From: Syntrophaceae bacterium UBA2210
GTDB taxonomy: Bacteria > Desulfobacterota > Syntrophia > Syntrophales > UBA2210
Assembly: GCA_002327865.1 (NCBI GenBank)
Contig: DCUQ01000038.1
Span: 1-59,825 of the forward strand
Length of the DNA: 59,825 bases
Direction of reading: 5' to 3'
The notes beneath the pieces were generated by a model. The model saw only the letters and a list, made by a program, of their open reading frames with translations. It made no database searches and was not told where the DNA came from. Below are positions 1-9,692 of this stretch, one piece after another. Both the position numbers and the translations under genes were made by a program. Each line of letters begins with the position of its first letter. The stretch's first letter is position 1.

Positions 1-141
1 CCCACCTCAAGATAAGATATCCCTTTCGATGGAGACATCGAAACTGAAGACCCCTTATAGACTATGAGGTTGATAGGTCAGAGGTGTAAGTGTGGTAACA
101 CATTCAGCTTACTGATACTAATCGGTCGTGAGGTTTAACCA
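1..141 (+). rRNA. rrl: 23S ribosomal RNA, 3' end (partial)
   Basis: The left edge carries the conserved 3' terminal part of domain VI of 23S rRNA, recognisable from the GACCCCTTATAG-like segment and the terminal stretch ending in GAGGTTTAACC. The gene is cut by the window edge. It is followed after about 65 nt by 5S rRNA in the same direction, the usual 23S-5S order of a bacterial rrn operon. The exact 3' end is approximate. Confidence 0.93.
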
Positions 142-205
142 TATTTTTGTCATAATATTCGGCTGAACATCTAATATATGTGGTTGTTACTGTTTTTTAA
201 AGGTT

Positions 206-320
<115 letters not shown>

Positions 321-331
321 ATTAATTTATG

Positions 332-364
332 AGCCCCTTCAGGTTACTGAAGGGGCTTTTTTTT
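332..364 (+). terminator. rho-independent terminator of the rRNA operon
   Basis: A perfect 11-bp stem (AGCCCCTTCAG / CTGAAGGGGCT) with a four-base GTTA loop runs straight into eight T residues. It lies 11 nt after the 5S gene and would end the rRNA transcript. Confidence 0.95.
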
Positions 365-638
365 GTTTTGCAGGGGACATTTTACTGTGTTATACCTCAA
401 GCGCTGGTTTTACGGTTATTCTCAGATTGCTGTACAGCAGCGTTGAATAGTGACCACTCACATAGTTGGACTTGATTAATGCGAAAAGCGCGATGGCCGT
501 ATCATTATGAAGATGAGAGCAGATTTCTGCATCGGGCAAAACTTTAATGTATGCAATAATCTCGTTTTTCCCATGAGTCAGGTTTGTGATCTATTTGCCT
601 GAGTGGTTACAGTAAATCCTTATTGGGAGTCAGATTAT
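365..638. other. intergenic region between rRNA terminator and yebC
   Basis: About 270 bp contain no credible reading frame, no tRNA and no clear promoter boxes. It presumably holds the promoter of the yebC-ruvCAB genes, but I could not pick one with confidence. A ribosome binding site (GGGAG) lies just upstream of the yebC ATG. Confidence 0.5.
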
Positions 639-1388
639 ATGTCAGGTCATTCAAAATGGAGTACTATAAAGCATAAGAAAGGTGCCGCCGATGCAAAACG
701 GGGCAAAATATTCACCAAGATCATAAAGGAGATAACAATAGCCGCACGTACCGGCGGCGGTGATGTGGATGGAAATTCCAGGCTCAGGCAGGCCATCGCG
801 GCTGCCAAGGCAGAGAATATGCCCAAAGATAACATTGAAAAAGCCATAAAGAAAGGAACCGGTGAACTTGAGGGCGGTGCCGCCTACGAAGAGGTGACAT
901 ATGAAGGATACGGTCCCGGAGGAGTTGCTGTCCTGGTTGAAGTGATGACGGATAATAAAAACAGGACGGTTGCCGAGATCAGACACATTTTTTCAAAACA
1001 TGGCGGGAATCTGGGGGAAAACGGATGTGTAGCCTGGATGTTTGAAAAGAAGGGGAATATTGTCGTAAGTAAAGACGATGTTGACGAAGACCGCTTGATG
1101 GAATGTGCTCTGGAGGCCGGTGCCGAAGATGTTGCAGAGAGTGAAAACGAATATGAGGTGATTACCGAACCCGGCATCTTTGAAAATGTCCGGTCAGCCA
1201 TGGATGAAGCGGAAATAAAGTATATATTGGCCGAGATCAGCATGATTCCGCAGAACACTGTCAAGCTCGAAGAAGACAAGGCTAACCAGATGTTAAAATT
1301 GATGGAAAAGATGGAAGACAACGACGATGTACAGCACGTATACGCAAATTTTGATATATCCGACGAAATAATGGAAAGACTCAGTTAG
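639..1388 (+). CDS. yebC: YebC/PmpR family protein (TACO1-like)
   Basis: The 249-residue product belongs to the YebC/PmpR family, described both as DNA-binding regulators and, more recently, as factors that help ribosomes through proline-rich stretches. It opens with the family signature [15 protein letters not shown] and keeps the [17 protein letters not shown] central motif and the acidic C-terminal domain. The ATG used here follows a GGGAG ribosome site. An upstream GTG in the same frame would add 12 residues absent from the family. It is placed directly before ruvC-ruvA-ruvB, the classical neighbourhood for yebC, and probably shares their transcript. Length is normal. Family assignment is firm; the molecular role is from family knowledge only. 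Confidence 0.95.
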   Translation: MSGHSKWSTIKHKKGAADAKRGKIFTKIIKEITIAARTGGGDVDGNSRLRQAIAAAKAENMPKDNIEKAIKKGTGELEGGAAYEEVTYEGYGPGGVAVLVEVMTDNKNRTVAEIRHIFSKHGGNLGENGCVAWMFEKKGNIVVSKDDVDEDRLMECALEAGAEDVAESENEYEVITEPGIFENVRSAMDEAEIKYILAEISMIPQNTVKLEEDKANQMLKLMEKMEDNDDVQHVYANFDISDEIMERLS

Positions 1389-1402
1389 CGGTTCGGCCAT
1401 AT

Positions 1403-1882
1403 ATGATAATTCTAGGTATAGATCCCGGCACCAGGACGACGGGTTATGGAGTCGTTGAAAAGAAGGAACGGGGTATTTTAAATATAGCGTATGGTGAAAT
1501 CCAGGTGAAAAAGGGGGAATACCTGTCAATATGTCTGGATAAAATTTACGGTCAACTCTCTGAAATAATAATGAAATATGGACCGGACGTCATAGTAGTC
1601 GAGGACATATTCTACGGGAAAAATGTCAGGAGCCTTATAAAACTCGGACAGGCCAGGGGTGTGATAATACTGGCGGCATCCCACAGTAACACTCCCATTT
1701 ACGAATATACGCCACTAGAAGTCAAGAAGGCGGTAGTGGGTTATGGAAGAGCGGAAAAGACACAGGTTCAGCATATGGTGAGAGCCATATTATCTCTCAA
1801 AGAAACGCCCCCGCCGGATGCATCCGATGCCCTTGCAATAGCCATATGTCACGCTCACTTTTTAAAAGAGGTATCTGTTTAA
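1403..1882 (+). CDS. ruvC: Holliday junction endonuclease RuvC
   Basis: RuvC is the dimeric, metal-dependent endonuclease that cuts Holliday junctions after RuvAB branch migration. All four acidic catalytic residues are visible in the RNase H-like fold: D7 in GIDPG, E67 in VVEDIF, and D139 and D142 in PPPDASDALA. The 159-residue length is typical. It starts 14 bp after the yebC stop without an obvious Shine-Dalgarno sequence, so it may depend on translation from yebC. Its stop codon is immediately followed by the ruvA ATG, which implies translational coupling. Nothing is missing or unusual. Confidence 0.97.
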   Translation: MIILGIDPGTRTTGYGVVEKKERGILNIAYGEIQVKKGEYLSICLDKIYGQLSEIIMKYGPDVIVVEDIFYGKNVRSLIKLGQARGVIILAASHSNTPIYEYTPLEVKKAVVGYGRAEKTQVQHMVRAILSLKETPPPDASDALAIAICHAHFLKEVSV

Positions 1883-2479
1883 ATGATTGCCAGTCTTACA
1901 GGTGTGCTGTCCTATAAAACTATCGATAAAGTTGTAGTCGATGTCCACGGCATAGGTTGCAACGTCGCTGTCCCTCTGGGTACCTTTTATAAACTTCCCG
2001 ATGCGGGCAGTCAGGTAAAACTTATCATCCATACGCACATAGCGCAGGATAGCGTGCGACTTTTCGGATTTCTTGATCACAGAGAAAAGGATATATTTCA
2101 GTTGCTGATATCGGTTTCCGGAATCGGCCCGAGACTTGCTCTGAACATTTTATCCGGCATATCACCGGAAGAACTATCCGGAGCGATATCCGATGGGGAT
2201 ACCGGCAGACTTGTAGGAATACCGGGGGTCGGCAGAAAAACGGCCGAGAGGATGATTTTTGAGCTTAGAGATAAGATTGTGCAATTGATATCCAGCGAAA
2301 CCTCTTCGGAATCCCCTGCCGGACTGGAGAGAGAAGAAGCCCTGTCCGCACTGGTTAATCTGGGCTACAAAAACAATATCGCAAAGGATGCTATCGATAA
2401 GGTAATTAAAAAAGCCGGGAGAAAAGTGACCCTGGAATTCCTTCTGACCGAGTCGTTAAAAATATTATCAGGAAAGTAG
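1883..2479 (+). CDS. ruvA: Holliday junction DNA helicase subunit RuvA
   Basis: RuvA binds the four-way junction as a tetramer and loads the RuvB motor. The 198-residue protein has the N-terminal OB-fold (about 1–64), two helix-hairpin-helix motifs seen as VSGIGPRLA and IPGVGRKTA (about 70–125), and the C-terminal RuvB-contacting domain (about 150–198) after a serine-rich linker. Its ATG abuts the ruvC stop, so the two are co-translated. ruvB follows after 73 bp in the same direction. Length and domain order are those of the family. Confidence 0.97.
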   Translation: MIASLTGVLSYKTIDKVVVDVHGIGCNVAVPLGTFYKLPDAGSQVKLIIHTHIAQDSVRLFGFLDHREKDIFQLLISVSGIGPRLALNILSGISPEELSGAISDGDTGRLVGIPGVGRKTAERMIFELRDKIVQLISSETSSESPAGLEREEALSALVNLGYKNNIAKDAIDKVIKKAGRKVTLEFLLTESLKILSGK

Positions 2480-2552
2480 GCTGCAGACCATATACTGCTG
2501 TTTTCCAAGTATGGACAAACATTAAAACCGGACAAACGGAGCTGCTGGAATT

Positions 2553-3569
2553 ATGAAAGCACCGATAATAGACCCCGAACAACTGAGTGACGAATACGGG
2601 TTTGAATATACTTTACGTCCTAAAACGCTTGCCGAGTACGTGGGACAGGAAAAAGTAAAGGAAAACCTTTCCATCTTCATGAAGGCGGCGAAGGGAAGAA
2701 ACGAAGCGCTCGATCATGTATTGCTGTACGGTCCCCCCGGTCTCGGGAAGACAACACTGGCGTATATAATGGCGCGGGAGATGTGTGTTGACATGAAAGT
2801 GACATCCGGTCCGGTCATAGACCGCCCCGGGGACCTGGCCGCTATTCTTACGAATCTGAAAGAAAATGATATACTCTTTATCGACGAGATTCACCGGTTG
2901 CCTCACGTGGTTGAAGAAATTCTTTATCCTGCGATGGAAGATTACTACATCGATATTCTTATCGGACAGGGGCCCTCGGCACGTTCGATGAAACTGGATA
3001 TCCCCCGTTTTACTCTTGTGGGAGCCACCACCAGGGCAGGCCTTCTGACCTCTCCCCTGCGAGACCGGTTCGGCATGAGCTTCAGGCTCGAATTTTACAC
3101 TCCGGAAGAACTCGCGATAATTATCAGGAGATCGGCGGATATTTTGTCGATAGAGATCGATGACGCCGGTGCGCCGGAGATAGCCGGTCGTTCGAGAGGA
3201 ACACCGCGCATAGCTAACAGGCTGCTCAAACGGGTTCGTGACTTTGCCCAGGTAAAAGCCGGGGGCGTGATCACGAAAGAGGTCGCGACAGCCGCTCTGG
3301 AGATGCTGGAAGTCGATCACCGTGGGTTCGATTTCATGGACAGAAAGATACTGCTTACCCTGATCGAGAAATTCGATGGCGGTCCTGTCGGGATCGACAG
3401 CCTTTCTTCGTCGATAGGCGAAGAAAAAAGCACCATCGAAGATGTTTATGAACCCTTTCTCATACAGGAAGGGTTTATGCATAGGACTATGAGAGGAAGA
3501 GTAGCGACAAAACGTGCTTATGAGCACTTCGGTAAAAAATGTGTAAACAGACAGGAAGGACTTTTCTGA
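2553..3569 (+). CDS. ruvB: Holliday junction branch migration ATPase RuvB
   Basis: RuvB is the hexameric AAA+ motor of the RuvABC resolvasome. In the 338-residue product the Walker A motif GPPGLGKTT lies at 60–68, Walker B LFIDEIH at about 108–114, the sensor 1 region at GATTRAG, the arginine-finger segment at SPLRDRFG, and the winged-helix domain in the last 80 residues ([10 protein letters not shown]). A GGAG lies about 12 nt before the ATG. It completes a yebC-ruvC-ruvA-ruvB block read in one direction. No anomalies are seen. Confidence 0.97.
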   Translation: MKAPIIDPEQLSDEYGFEYTLRPKTLAEYVGQEKVKENLSIFMKAAKGRNEALDHVLLYGPPGLGKTTLAYIMAREMCVDMKVTSGPVIDRPGDLAAILTNLKENDILFIDEIHRLPHVVEEILYPAMEDYYIDILIGQGPSARSMKLDIPRFTLVGATTRAGLLTSPLRDRFGMSFRLEFYTPEELAIIIRRSADILSIEIDDAGAPEIAGRSRGTPRIANRLLKRVRDFAQVKAGGVITKEVATAALEMLEVDHRGFDFMDRKILLTLIEKFDGGPVGIDSLSSSIGEEKSTIEDVYEPFLIQEGFMHRTMRGRVATKRAYEHFGKKCVNRQEGLF

Positions 3570-3669
3570 TCATCAGTGAATCCGTAAAATCCGCCTGAAC
3601 AAGTGCAATGGAATTACAAAAGAGGCCAGGTAATTGTCGGGCCTGGAATATTTAACCGAGTCCCGGATT

Positions 3670-4215
3670 ATGAAGATACTGCTTCACATATGCTGTGCAC
3701 CTTGCACTGTCTACCCTCTCGATGTCTTGAAAAAAGAGGGGCACGAGGTCACGGGCATGTTCTATAATCCCAACATTCATCCCTATACGGAATATCTGAA
3801 GAGGCTCGATGCCGTAATACAATATTCCGAAGATGCCGGTATCAGACTGATCAGATTCGACGATTACCCGATGGAGGAATTTCTCCGCAGTGTCGTTTTC
3901 AGAGAGGAAAAGAGATGCACGTACTGTTACCATATGCGGATGCAATATACCGCACATATCGCTAAAAAAGGTAAGTTCGACGCGTTTACTTCGACACTTC
4001 TCTACAGCAAGTTTCAGGATCACGATCTTCTGAGTGATCTGGGGGAGAGTCTTGAGAAAGCATATGGCGTAGGTTTTTACTACCACGACTTCAGAGAAGG
4101 CTGGAAGGAAGGGATCAAAATATCAAGAGAACTTGATATGTACAGACAACAATATTGCGGGTGCATCTACAGCGAGAAAGAAAGATTCTATAAAAAAACA
4201 GGGGACAAACCATAA
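3670..4215 (+). CDS. queH: epoxyqueuosine reductase QueH (DUF208)
   Basis: QueH performs the last step of queuosine synthesis, reducing epoxyqueuosine to queuosine in tRNA, and replaces the unrelated QueG in many anaerobes. The 181-residue protein starts with the family signature MKILLHICCAPC (C8, C9, C12), has the second cysteine pair in RCTYCY (C83, C86) and a third in QYCGC (C163, C165), which bind Fe-S and metal in the family. An in-frame TTG 36 bp upstream has a plausible AGG, but the extra residues do not belong to the family, so the ATG is preferred. It follows ruvB by 100 bp and could be in the same transcript. Confidence 0.93.
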   Translation: MKILLHICCAPCTVYPLDVLKKEGHEVTGMFYNPNIHPYTEYLKRLDAVIQYSEDAGIRLIRFDDYPMEEFLRSVVFREEKRCTYCYHMRMQYTAHIAKKGKFDAFTSTLLYSKFQDHDLLSDLGESLEKAYGVGFYYHDFREGWKEGIKISRELDMYRQQYCGCIYSEKERFYKKTGDKP

Positions 4216-4239
4216 AAGTGGCTTTTAAGACACACTTTT
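4214..4239 (+). terminator. weak terminator-like hairpin after queH
   Basis: A 7-bp AT-rich stem (AAAAGTG / CACTTTT) with a 12-nt loop ends in a short T run directly after the queH stop. The stem is weak and may be only a partial terminator. Confidence 0.35.
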
Positions 4240-4394
4240 TCAGCATTTGCTTGCTTGCCGCTTTCGGTAACAGAGATCTTGCAGGGGAAAATCCTTTTAA
4301 TTTAAACTGGTTATGATTAAGGATGCAGAGACTGTTGCTTTAAACTGTACTTGGTATGTTTATTGCTTTTCTACCGTCCAAGAGGTGCCATTGG

Positions 4395-5336
4395 ATGTAC
4401 ATACAAAAGACTATTGAAAATGAAATAAAATGCCAGAGCGTCGGTTTACACTCCGGCAGAAAAATACATATGACAATCAAACCGGCAGGGGTTGATGAAG
4501 GTATTGTTTTTTACAGAAAAGATCTGCCTGGGAGCGAGGGGATCAAGGCATCACCTACGAATGTGTCGGATACGACGCTGGCTACGACCCTTGGTGTCAA
4601 CGGCACGAGAATCTCAACGGTAGAACACCTCTTGTCCGCGTTTTTTGGAATGGGGATAGATAACGCGATTGTAGAGACAGGTTCGTTCGAAATTCCCATC
4701 ATGGACGGCAGTGCCCTGCCGTTTGTCGGTTTTCTGAAAAACGCCGGTATAAAATCTCAAAATAAATCGAAACGATTCGTCGTGATAAAAAAACCCGTAT
4801 CCGTTTCCGATAATGAAGGAAGCGCGTCCCTGTTTCCTTCTCCCGGATTCAGGATAACCTATAACATAGATTTCGGCCATCCTTTGATAGGAAAGCAGTC
4901 GTACGATATGATTTTTTCTCGTGACGTTTACGAGAAAGACATCTGTGCGGCCAGGACATTCGGATTTCTTCAAGAGGTAGAGTATCTCCAGGCGAGAGGC
5001 CTCGCCCTTGGAGGGTCTCTGAATAACGCGATAGTTCTGGATGATGAAAAGGTCATCAACAAAGAGGGCCTGCGATGTCCGGACGAGTTCGTGAAACACA
5101 AGATTCTGGATGCCATCGGAGACCTGTCACTACTCGGAATGCCCATTATAGGCCATTTCGTGGCATACAAATCCGGGCACAAGTTGAACAATCTCCTTCT
5201 AAGAAAACTGCTGCATCATAAGGAATGCTGGGAAATGGTACATTATTTCAACGGCGAAATGGAATTGTTCGATGAAATAATCGACGCACGTCCCTATGAC
5301 ACGGCGGAGGATATCATTTCTCTCACCGGAAATTAA
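4395..5336 (+). CDS. lpxC: UDP-3-O-acyl-N-acetylglucosamine deacetylase LpxC
   Basis: LpxC is the zinc deacetylase that commits UDP-acyl-GlcNAc to lipid A synthesis on the cytoplasmic face of the inner membrane. In the 313-residue product the zinc ligands are H78 (TVEHLLSAF), H235 and D239 (HKILDAIGD), with the general acid-base E77 and H262 (SGHKLNN), matching the canonical enzyme. The chosen ATG has AGAGG nine bases upstream; an earlier in-frame ATG 39 bp upstream would add residues foreign to the family. Its presence shows that the organism builds an LPS outer membrane, consistent with the arn operon and lolA elsewhere in the window. It is detached from the fts/mur cluster where it often sits. 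Confidence 0.97.
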   Translation: MYIQKTIENEIKCQSVGLHSGRKIHMTIKPAGVDEGIVFYRKDLPGSEGIKASPTNVSDTTLATTLGVNGTRISTVEHLLSAFFGMGIDNAIVETGSFEIPIMDGSALPFVGFLKNAGIKSQNKSKRFVVIKKPVSVSDNEGSASLFPSPGFRITYNIDFGHPLIGKQSYDMIFSRDVYEKDICAARTFGFLQEVEYLQARGLALGGSLNNAIVLDDEKVINKEGLRCPDEFVKHKILDAIGDLSLLGMPIIGHFVAYKSGHKLNNLLLRKLLHHKECWEMVHYFNGEMELFDEIIDARPYDTAEDIISLTGN

Positions 5337-5473
5337 TCTGCATTAATAATAGCCTACCGCATTTCCCTTTCAAATAAACCTTGCTTTTTAGGTATCCTTT
5401 TTTTACTATGCTCCGTTAGCGAGAGTTTAATTTTTATAAAACTCTCAGGATTTACAAGCCGGAGATAAGTTAC

Positions 5474-6031
5474 GTGCGCATCTGCAAAATCTGTATAGCG
5501 TTATTCCTTCTTTTGCTGCCGTTAGAATCTATCGCGGCGGAGGAAGCACAGATAGCAGACCTTGTCATAACCAACACATCTGAAAATCTACTCGTATATT
5601 TCAAGGTGGAGAAGAGCTTCACGAAAGACATAGAAGAGGCGATACTCGCCGGCATCCCTACTACCTTTACTTTTGTCCTGGAGCTGCGCAGGGAGCGTCA
5701 TTACTGGTTTGACGAGAAGGAATCTTTCCTCGAAGTAGAGCATACGATTAAATACGATAATGTAAAGAAAGTCTTTTATGTCGCCTTCACCGAAGAGGGC
5801 AGAAGCCCGCAGCAGTTTAAAGATTTTGCGGAAGCGAAGATCGCGATGTCGGAGTTGAACGGTATCGTCTTCACAACGTTAAGACAGTTGATGAGAGGTA
5901 ACAAATATTATCTGAGGGTAAAGGCGAAACTTGAAGAGGTTCGCCTTCCGTTGCACCTGGAATATGTTTTTTTCTTCGTTTCCCTATGGGATTTTGAGAC
6001 AGACTGGTTCGTGCAGGATTTCGTTTATTAA
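5474..6031 (+). CDS. DUF4390 family exported protein
   Basis: The 185-residue protein has a classical signal peptide (ICIALFLLLLPLESIAA, about residues 5–23) followed by a beta-rich domain with the family features of DUF4390, including the HYWFDEK segment and a long hydrophobic-patterned middle. Translation appears to begin at a GTG with GGAG nine bases upstream. In many Desulfobacterota a DUF4390 gene precedes an NtrY-like kinase and NtrX-like regulator, as it does here, so it may feed an envelope signal to that kinase. That role is inference from the neighbourhood; the biochemical function is unknown. Confidence 0.8.
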   Translation: MRICKICIALFLLLLPLESIAAEEAQIADLVITNTSENLLVYFKVEKSFTKDIEEAILAGIPTTFTFVLELRRERHYWFDEKESFLEVEHTIKYDNVKKVFYVAFTEEGRSPQQFKDFAEAKIAMSELNGIVFTTLRQLMRGNKYYLRVKAKLEEVRLPLHLEYVFFFVSLWDFETDWFVQDFVY

Positions 6032-6101
6032 GAATGTATAATAATCATGCCGGTCCGTACGATCGCCCCTGTAAAAATACTGCCTGTAAAGTGATAACCG
6101 T

Positions 6102-8297
6102 ATGAATGCCGATGAACTGAGAAAGCGTCGCAGAGAACGTATTGCAATATTCGTTGTCATCGCCGTAATCATAGTTCTTACCTATATAGAAAGCAATCTA
6201 TCCCGCATAGAGGTTCTTCTGCCTATATCCAACGAAGTCCTGATTTTCGGCCTGATCAATATAAATCTGATCCTCATTATCCTGCTTATCTTTCTTATAG
6301 TAAGAAATCTGGCGAAACTTATATTCGAACGTAGACGTGGGATACTGGGATCTAAGCTCAGGACGAAGCTTGTTGTCGCCTTTATGATCCTGTCGCTTAT
6401 ACCTACGGTAACGCTTTTTCTTGTTTCCATTAAATTCCTTTCATACAACATAGATAACTGGTTTGACATCAAGATGGGCAATGCGCTCGATCTGTCCCTT
6501 GAAATCGCTCAGGATTACTACCAGCAGTATGCCGACAACACAGAATATTATGCGCGGCAGATCGGATCGGAAATAACAGACAATAAGTTATATGAAGACG
6601 AACGCACGGATTATCTGAATGCGTTTCTCACGCAAAGGCAGAAATATTTCAATCTTGGTTCCATAACGGTACGTTTTGAGAACAGAGACAGTATCATCTT
6701 CCTCAAGGATCCCGCTAATCCTGATATTCTTCCCCCCAGGTTTTCTCCCAGTGTTCTGGAAGATGTCTTTATGGGTAAGGACTTTTCGATTGTTCAGCCG
6801 GCGGGTGGAGGAGATATGGTAATAGGCATAGCACCCGTCTATTCCAACTTCAGCCCTAAAGAGGTTATCGGAATGATAGCCGTCGGTTTCTTGATAGATA
6901 GTAAGCTGATTAAGAAGATGGCCATTATTTCAAAAATGTCCGAAGAATACGAGCAACTGAAGCTGTTAAAAAATCCAATAAAAATCAGTTATATAGTTAC
7001 CCTCTTCATCGTAACCCTTCTGATCATATTCGCCTCTATGTGGTTCGGTCTCTTTCTGGCAAAGGGGATAACCGTTCCCATACAGGATCTTGCAGAGGCG
7101 ACCCACGAGGTTGCTAACGGCAACCTCGATTACCATATAGATATTCTGGCGGAAGATGAAATAGGGGTGTTGGCTGATTCCTTTAACCAGATGACAGCGG
7201 ATCTCAAGAAGAGCAATCTTGAATTGAAGCAGGCAAACATCGATCTGGAGCAACGCAGGAAATATATGGAAACCGTGCTTCGTAACGTTTCGGCCGGAGT
7301 CGTTTCAATCGACAGGAATGATGTGATCAGCACCATAAACAATGCTGCGGAAAAAATGCTGGGTATAGACAGCGGAGATATTCTCAACAAGCGGTATAAG
7401 GATGTTCTAAGGCCAGAGCACATGGAGGTGGTACGGGGTCTGTTGGATGATCTGCATGCGAACGATGGTGGTTTTGTAGAAAGACAGCTTCAGTTGGTTC
7501 TCATGGACAAAGTGATGGTGATTCTGGTATCGGCAGCGATTCTGAGGGACGATAATGAAAATTATATGGGAATCGTGGCCGTGTTCGAAGATATTACGCA
7601 GCTACAGAAGAGCGAGCGTATTGCTGCGTGGAGGGAGGCTGCAAAAAGAATAGCGCATGAGATAAAGAACCCTCTGACGCCTGTAAAGCTGAGTGCCGAG
7701 CGGTTGCAGCGTAAGTATGGCGACAAGATTGAAGAAAACGGCTCCTCCGTATTTCATGAATGTACGAGAACCATAATAGAGCAGGTGGAAATTCTGAAAA
7801 ACTTGGTAGATGAATTCTCGCGTTTTGCGAGATTACCTGTGACGACCCCTTCTCCGAACGATATCAACGCGGTTATTGAAGATTCCGTTATCTTTTTCCA
7901 GGATGCGCATAAACAGATAGCCTTCGATTTTCGAAAGGATACCGGTATACCTGTAATGAATATCGATGCCGAACAGATAAAGAGAGTGATGATCAACGTT
8001 CTGGATAACGCGGTTGCCGCTGTTTCCGCGGTGGACCGTGACGGAAAAGTTGAAATTAGTACTCATTATGATAAAGATCATAACAGTGTCCGTGTGGATA
8101 TAAGTGATAACGGGCTCGGTATAAAACCCGAGGATAAATTGAAACTGTTTGAGCCCTATTTTTCTACAAAGAAGACAGGAACAGGCCTTGGCCTTGTGAT
8201 CGTCAGTTCCATAATATCCGATCACAATGGTTCCGTAAATGTCAGGGATAATGTAAATGGTGGGACGGTAGTTTCTATCGAACTGCCGGTAGCATAG
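6102..8297 (+). CDS. ntrY: NtrY-like membrane sensor histidine kinase
   Basis: The 731-residue kinase has three N-terminal transmembrane helices (about 14–30, 42–66 and 90–112), an extracytoplasmic sensor segment of about 180 residues, a fourth helix near 293–320, a HAMP linker with GITVPIQDLAEA (about 320–372), a PAS domain (about 385–485), a HisKA domain with the phosphoacceptor H519 in RIAHEIKNPLTP, and a HATPase domain with DNGLGI and TGLGL motifs. This is NtrY architecture. The next gene, six bases on, encodes the matching sigma-54 response regulator, so the pair is a two-component system. The signal is not identifiable; nitrogen or redox sensing is known for other NtrYX systems. Confidence 0.9.
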   Translation: MNADELRKRRRERIAIFVVIAVIIVLTYIESNLSRIEVLLPISNEVLIFGLININLILIILLIFLIVRNLAKLIFERRRGILGSKLRTKLVVAFMILSLIPTVTLFLVSIKFLSYNIDNWFDIKMGNALDLSLEIAQDYYQQYADNTEYYARQIGSEITDNKLYEDERTDYLNAFLTQRQKYFNLGSITVRFENRDSIIFLKDPANPDILPPRFSPSVLEDVFMGKDFSIVQPAGGGDMVIGIAPVYSNFSPKEVIGMIAVGFLIDSKLIKKMAIISKMSEEYEQLKLLKNPIKISYIVTLFIVTLLIIFASMWFGLFLAKGITVPIQDLAEATHEVANGNLDYHIDILAEDEIGVLADSFNQMTADLKKSNLELKQANIDLEQRRKYMETVLRNVSAGVVSIDRNDVISTINNAAEKMLGIDSGDILNKRYKDVLRPEHMEVVRGLLDDLHANDGGFVERQLQLVLMDKVMVILVSAAILRDDNENYMGIVAVFEDITQLQKSERIAAWREAAKRIAHEIKNPLTPVKLSAERLQRKYGDKIEENGSSVFHECTRTIIEQVEILKNLVDEFSRFARLPVTTPSPNDINAVIEDSVIFFQDAHKQIAFDFRKDTGIPVMNIDAEQIKRVMINVLDNAVAAVSAVDRDGKVEISTHYDKDHNSVRVDISDNGLGIKPEDKLKLFEPYFSTKKTGTGLGLVIVSSIISDHNGSVNVRDNVNGGTVVSIELPVA

Positions 8298-8303
8298 GAT
8301 TCG

Positions 8304-9674
8304 ATGATGAATGAAACGATACTGGTCGTAGACGATGAAGAAAGTATCTGCCTTTCATTGAAAGGGATACTCTCGGATGAAGGATATGAGGTGCTGACTG
8401 CGCAAAGCGGTGAGGAGTGTCTCGACCTCATCGAGGAGGATCTTCCCAGTCTTGTCCTGCTGGATATATGGTTACCGGGGATCGACGGTATCGAGACATT
8501 GAAGCGTATCAAATCGAAATACCCCAAGATGCAGGTTATCATGATATCGGGACATGGATCCGTTGAGTCCGCGGTAAAAACAACAAAACTGGGAGCTTTT
8601 GATTTTATTGAAAAACCGCTTTCTCTCGATAAAATCGTTCTTATAGTGAACCATGCCCTGGACATTGTGCGCCTTGAAGAGGAGAACAGACTGTTAAAAG
8701 GCAGCAAGGAGCACGAGATAGACGGAAACAGCAAGGCTATCGTCGAATTGAAGGAGATGATACAGATCATCTCTCCTACAAACGCGTGGATCCTGATTAT
8801 GGGTGAAAACGGAACAGGTAAGGAGCTTGTCGCCAGGTCGATACACAGGCAGAGCAGGCGCTCCGGCAAGCCGTTTATAGAGGTGAACTGCGCGGCTATA
8901 CCTGAAGAGCTTATAGAAAGTGAGCTGTTCGGACATGAAAAGGGTGCTTTTACCGGGGCCACGGAGAAAAAAAGAGGAAAGTTCGATCTCGCGAATAAGG
9001 GCACCATATTTCTTGACGAAGTCGCTGACATGAGTCTGAAGGCCCAGGCAAAGATTCTCAGGATCCTGCAGGAAAAAAAGTTTGAAAGAGTGGGCGGCGC
9101 AAGAGTCATCGATACCGATGTACGGGTTCTGGCTGCCACCAACAAGAACCTCGAGCACGAGATGGAGAAGGGCAGGTTCAGACAGGATCTGTATTACAGG
9201 TTGAATGTGATTCCGCTGGAAATCCCGCCGCTCAGAAACAGGATAGAGGACGTTCCGCTCCTGGCGGCCCATTTCATCAGGGAATTTTCACTGAAAGAAT
9301 CAAAAAAGGAAAAACATATCACCGACGACGCTCTCGAAGTTCTTATGAATCACACCTGGCCGGGCAATGTCAGAGAACTGAAAAATATAGTAGAGAGGCT
9401 GATAATTACATCGCCGTCGGACGTCATACATGCCGGTGATATCCCCCCTCTCTCCAGGGACAATCACGTTTCTACGGATTCTTCCGGTTTTGCTGAGGAT
9501 GCCTGTTCCTTGAAGGAAGCAAAAGACATCTTTGAACGGGATTATATCATGAAGAAACTGGCGGAAAATGACTGGAACGTGAAGAAAACGGCAGAATCGA
9601 TAGGTCTGGAAAGAAGCAATCTGCACAAAAAGATCAAGGCTTACGGGCTTGTCGATATGAAAGAAGAGTCTTGA
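8304..9674 (+). CDS. ntrX: sigma-54-dependent response regulator, NtrX/NtrC type
   Basis: The 456-residue activator has a receiver domain (1–120) with the acidic pocket D10/D11 and phosphoacceptor D54, an AAA+ sigma-54 interaction domain (about 140–370) with Walker A GENGTGKE and the sigma-54-contacting loop GAFTGA, and a Fis-type helix-turn-helix at the C terminus (KKTAESIGLERSNLHKKIK). An AGGA overlapping the ntrY stop serves as ribosome site, so kinase and regulator are co-translated. It would activate transcription with RNA polymerase containing sigma-54. One good sigma-54 promoter in this window lies before amtB, though a direct link is unproved. Start could equally be the second ATG, one codon later. 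Confidence 0.93.
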   Translation: MMNETILVVDDEESICLSLKGILSDEGYEVLTAQSGEECLDLIEEDLPSLVLLDIWLPGIDGIETLKRIKSKYPKMQVIMISGHGSVESAVKTTKLGAFDFIEKPLSLDKIVLIVNHALDIVRLEEENRLLKGSKEHEIDGNSKAIVELKEMIQIISPTNAWILIMGENGTGKELVARSIHRQSRRSGKPFIEVNCAAIPEELIESELFGHEKGAFTGATEKKRGKFDLANKGTIFLDEVADMSLKAQAKILRILQEKKFERVGGARVIDTDVRVLAATNKNLEHEMEKGRFRQDLYYRLNVIPLEIPPLRNRIEDVPLLAAHFIREFSLKESKKEKHITDDALEVLMNHTWPGNVRELKNIVERLIITSPSDVIHAGDIPPLSRDNHVSTDSSGFAEDACSLKEAKDIFERDYIMKKLAENDWNVKKTAESIGLERSNLHKKIKAYGLVDMKEES

Positions 9675-9692
9675 CGTTTCAATATCTCCGGC

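Noticed and set aside
2613..3527. 304-residue minus-strand frame within ruvB
   Set aside because: Antisense shadow of a fully conserved ruvB with no start signal or domain.
5421..5446. 8-bp inverted repeat GAGAGTTT / AAACTCTC upstream of the DUF4390 gene
   Set aside because: It lies before the gene rather than after one, lacks a T run, and is too short and AT-rich to assign a function.
8222..9145. 307-residue minus-strand frame within ntrX
   Set aside because: Serine-rich shadow of a gene with intact AAA and receiver motifs; not a gene.
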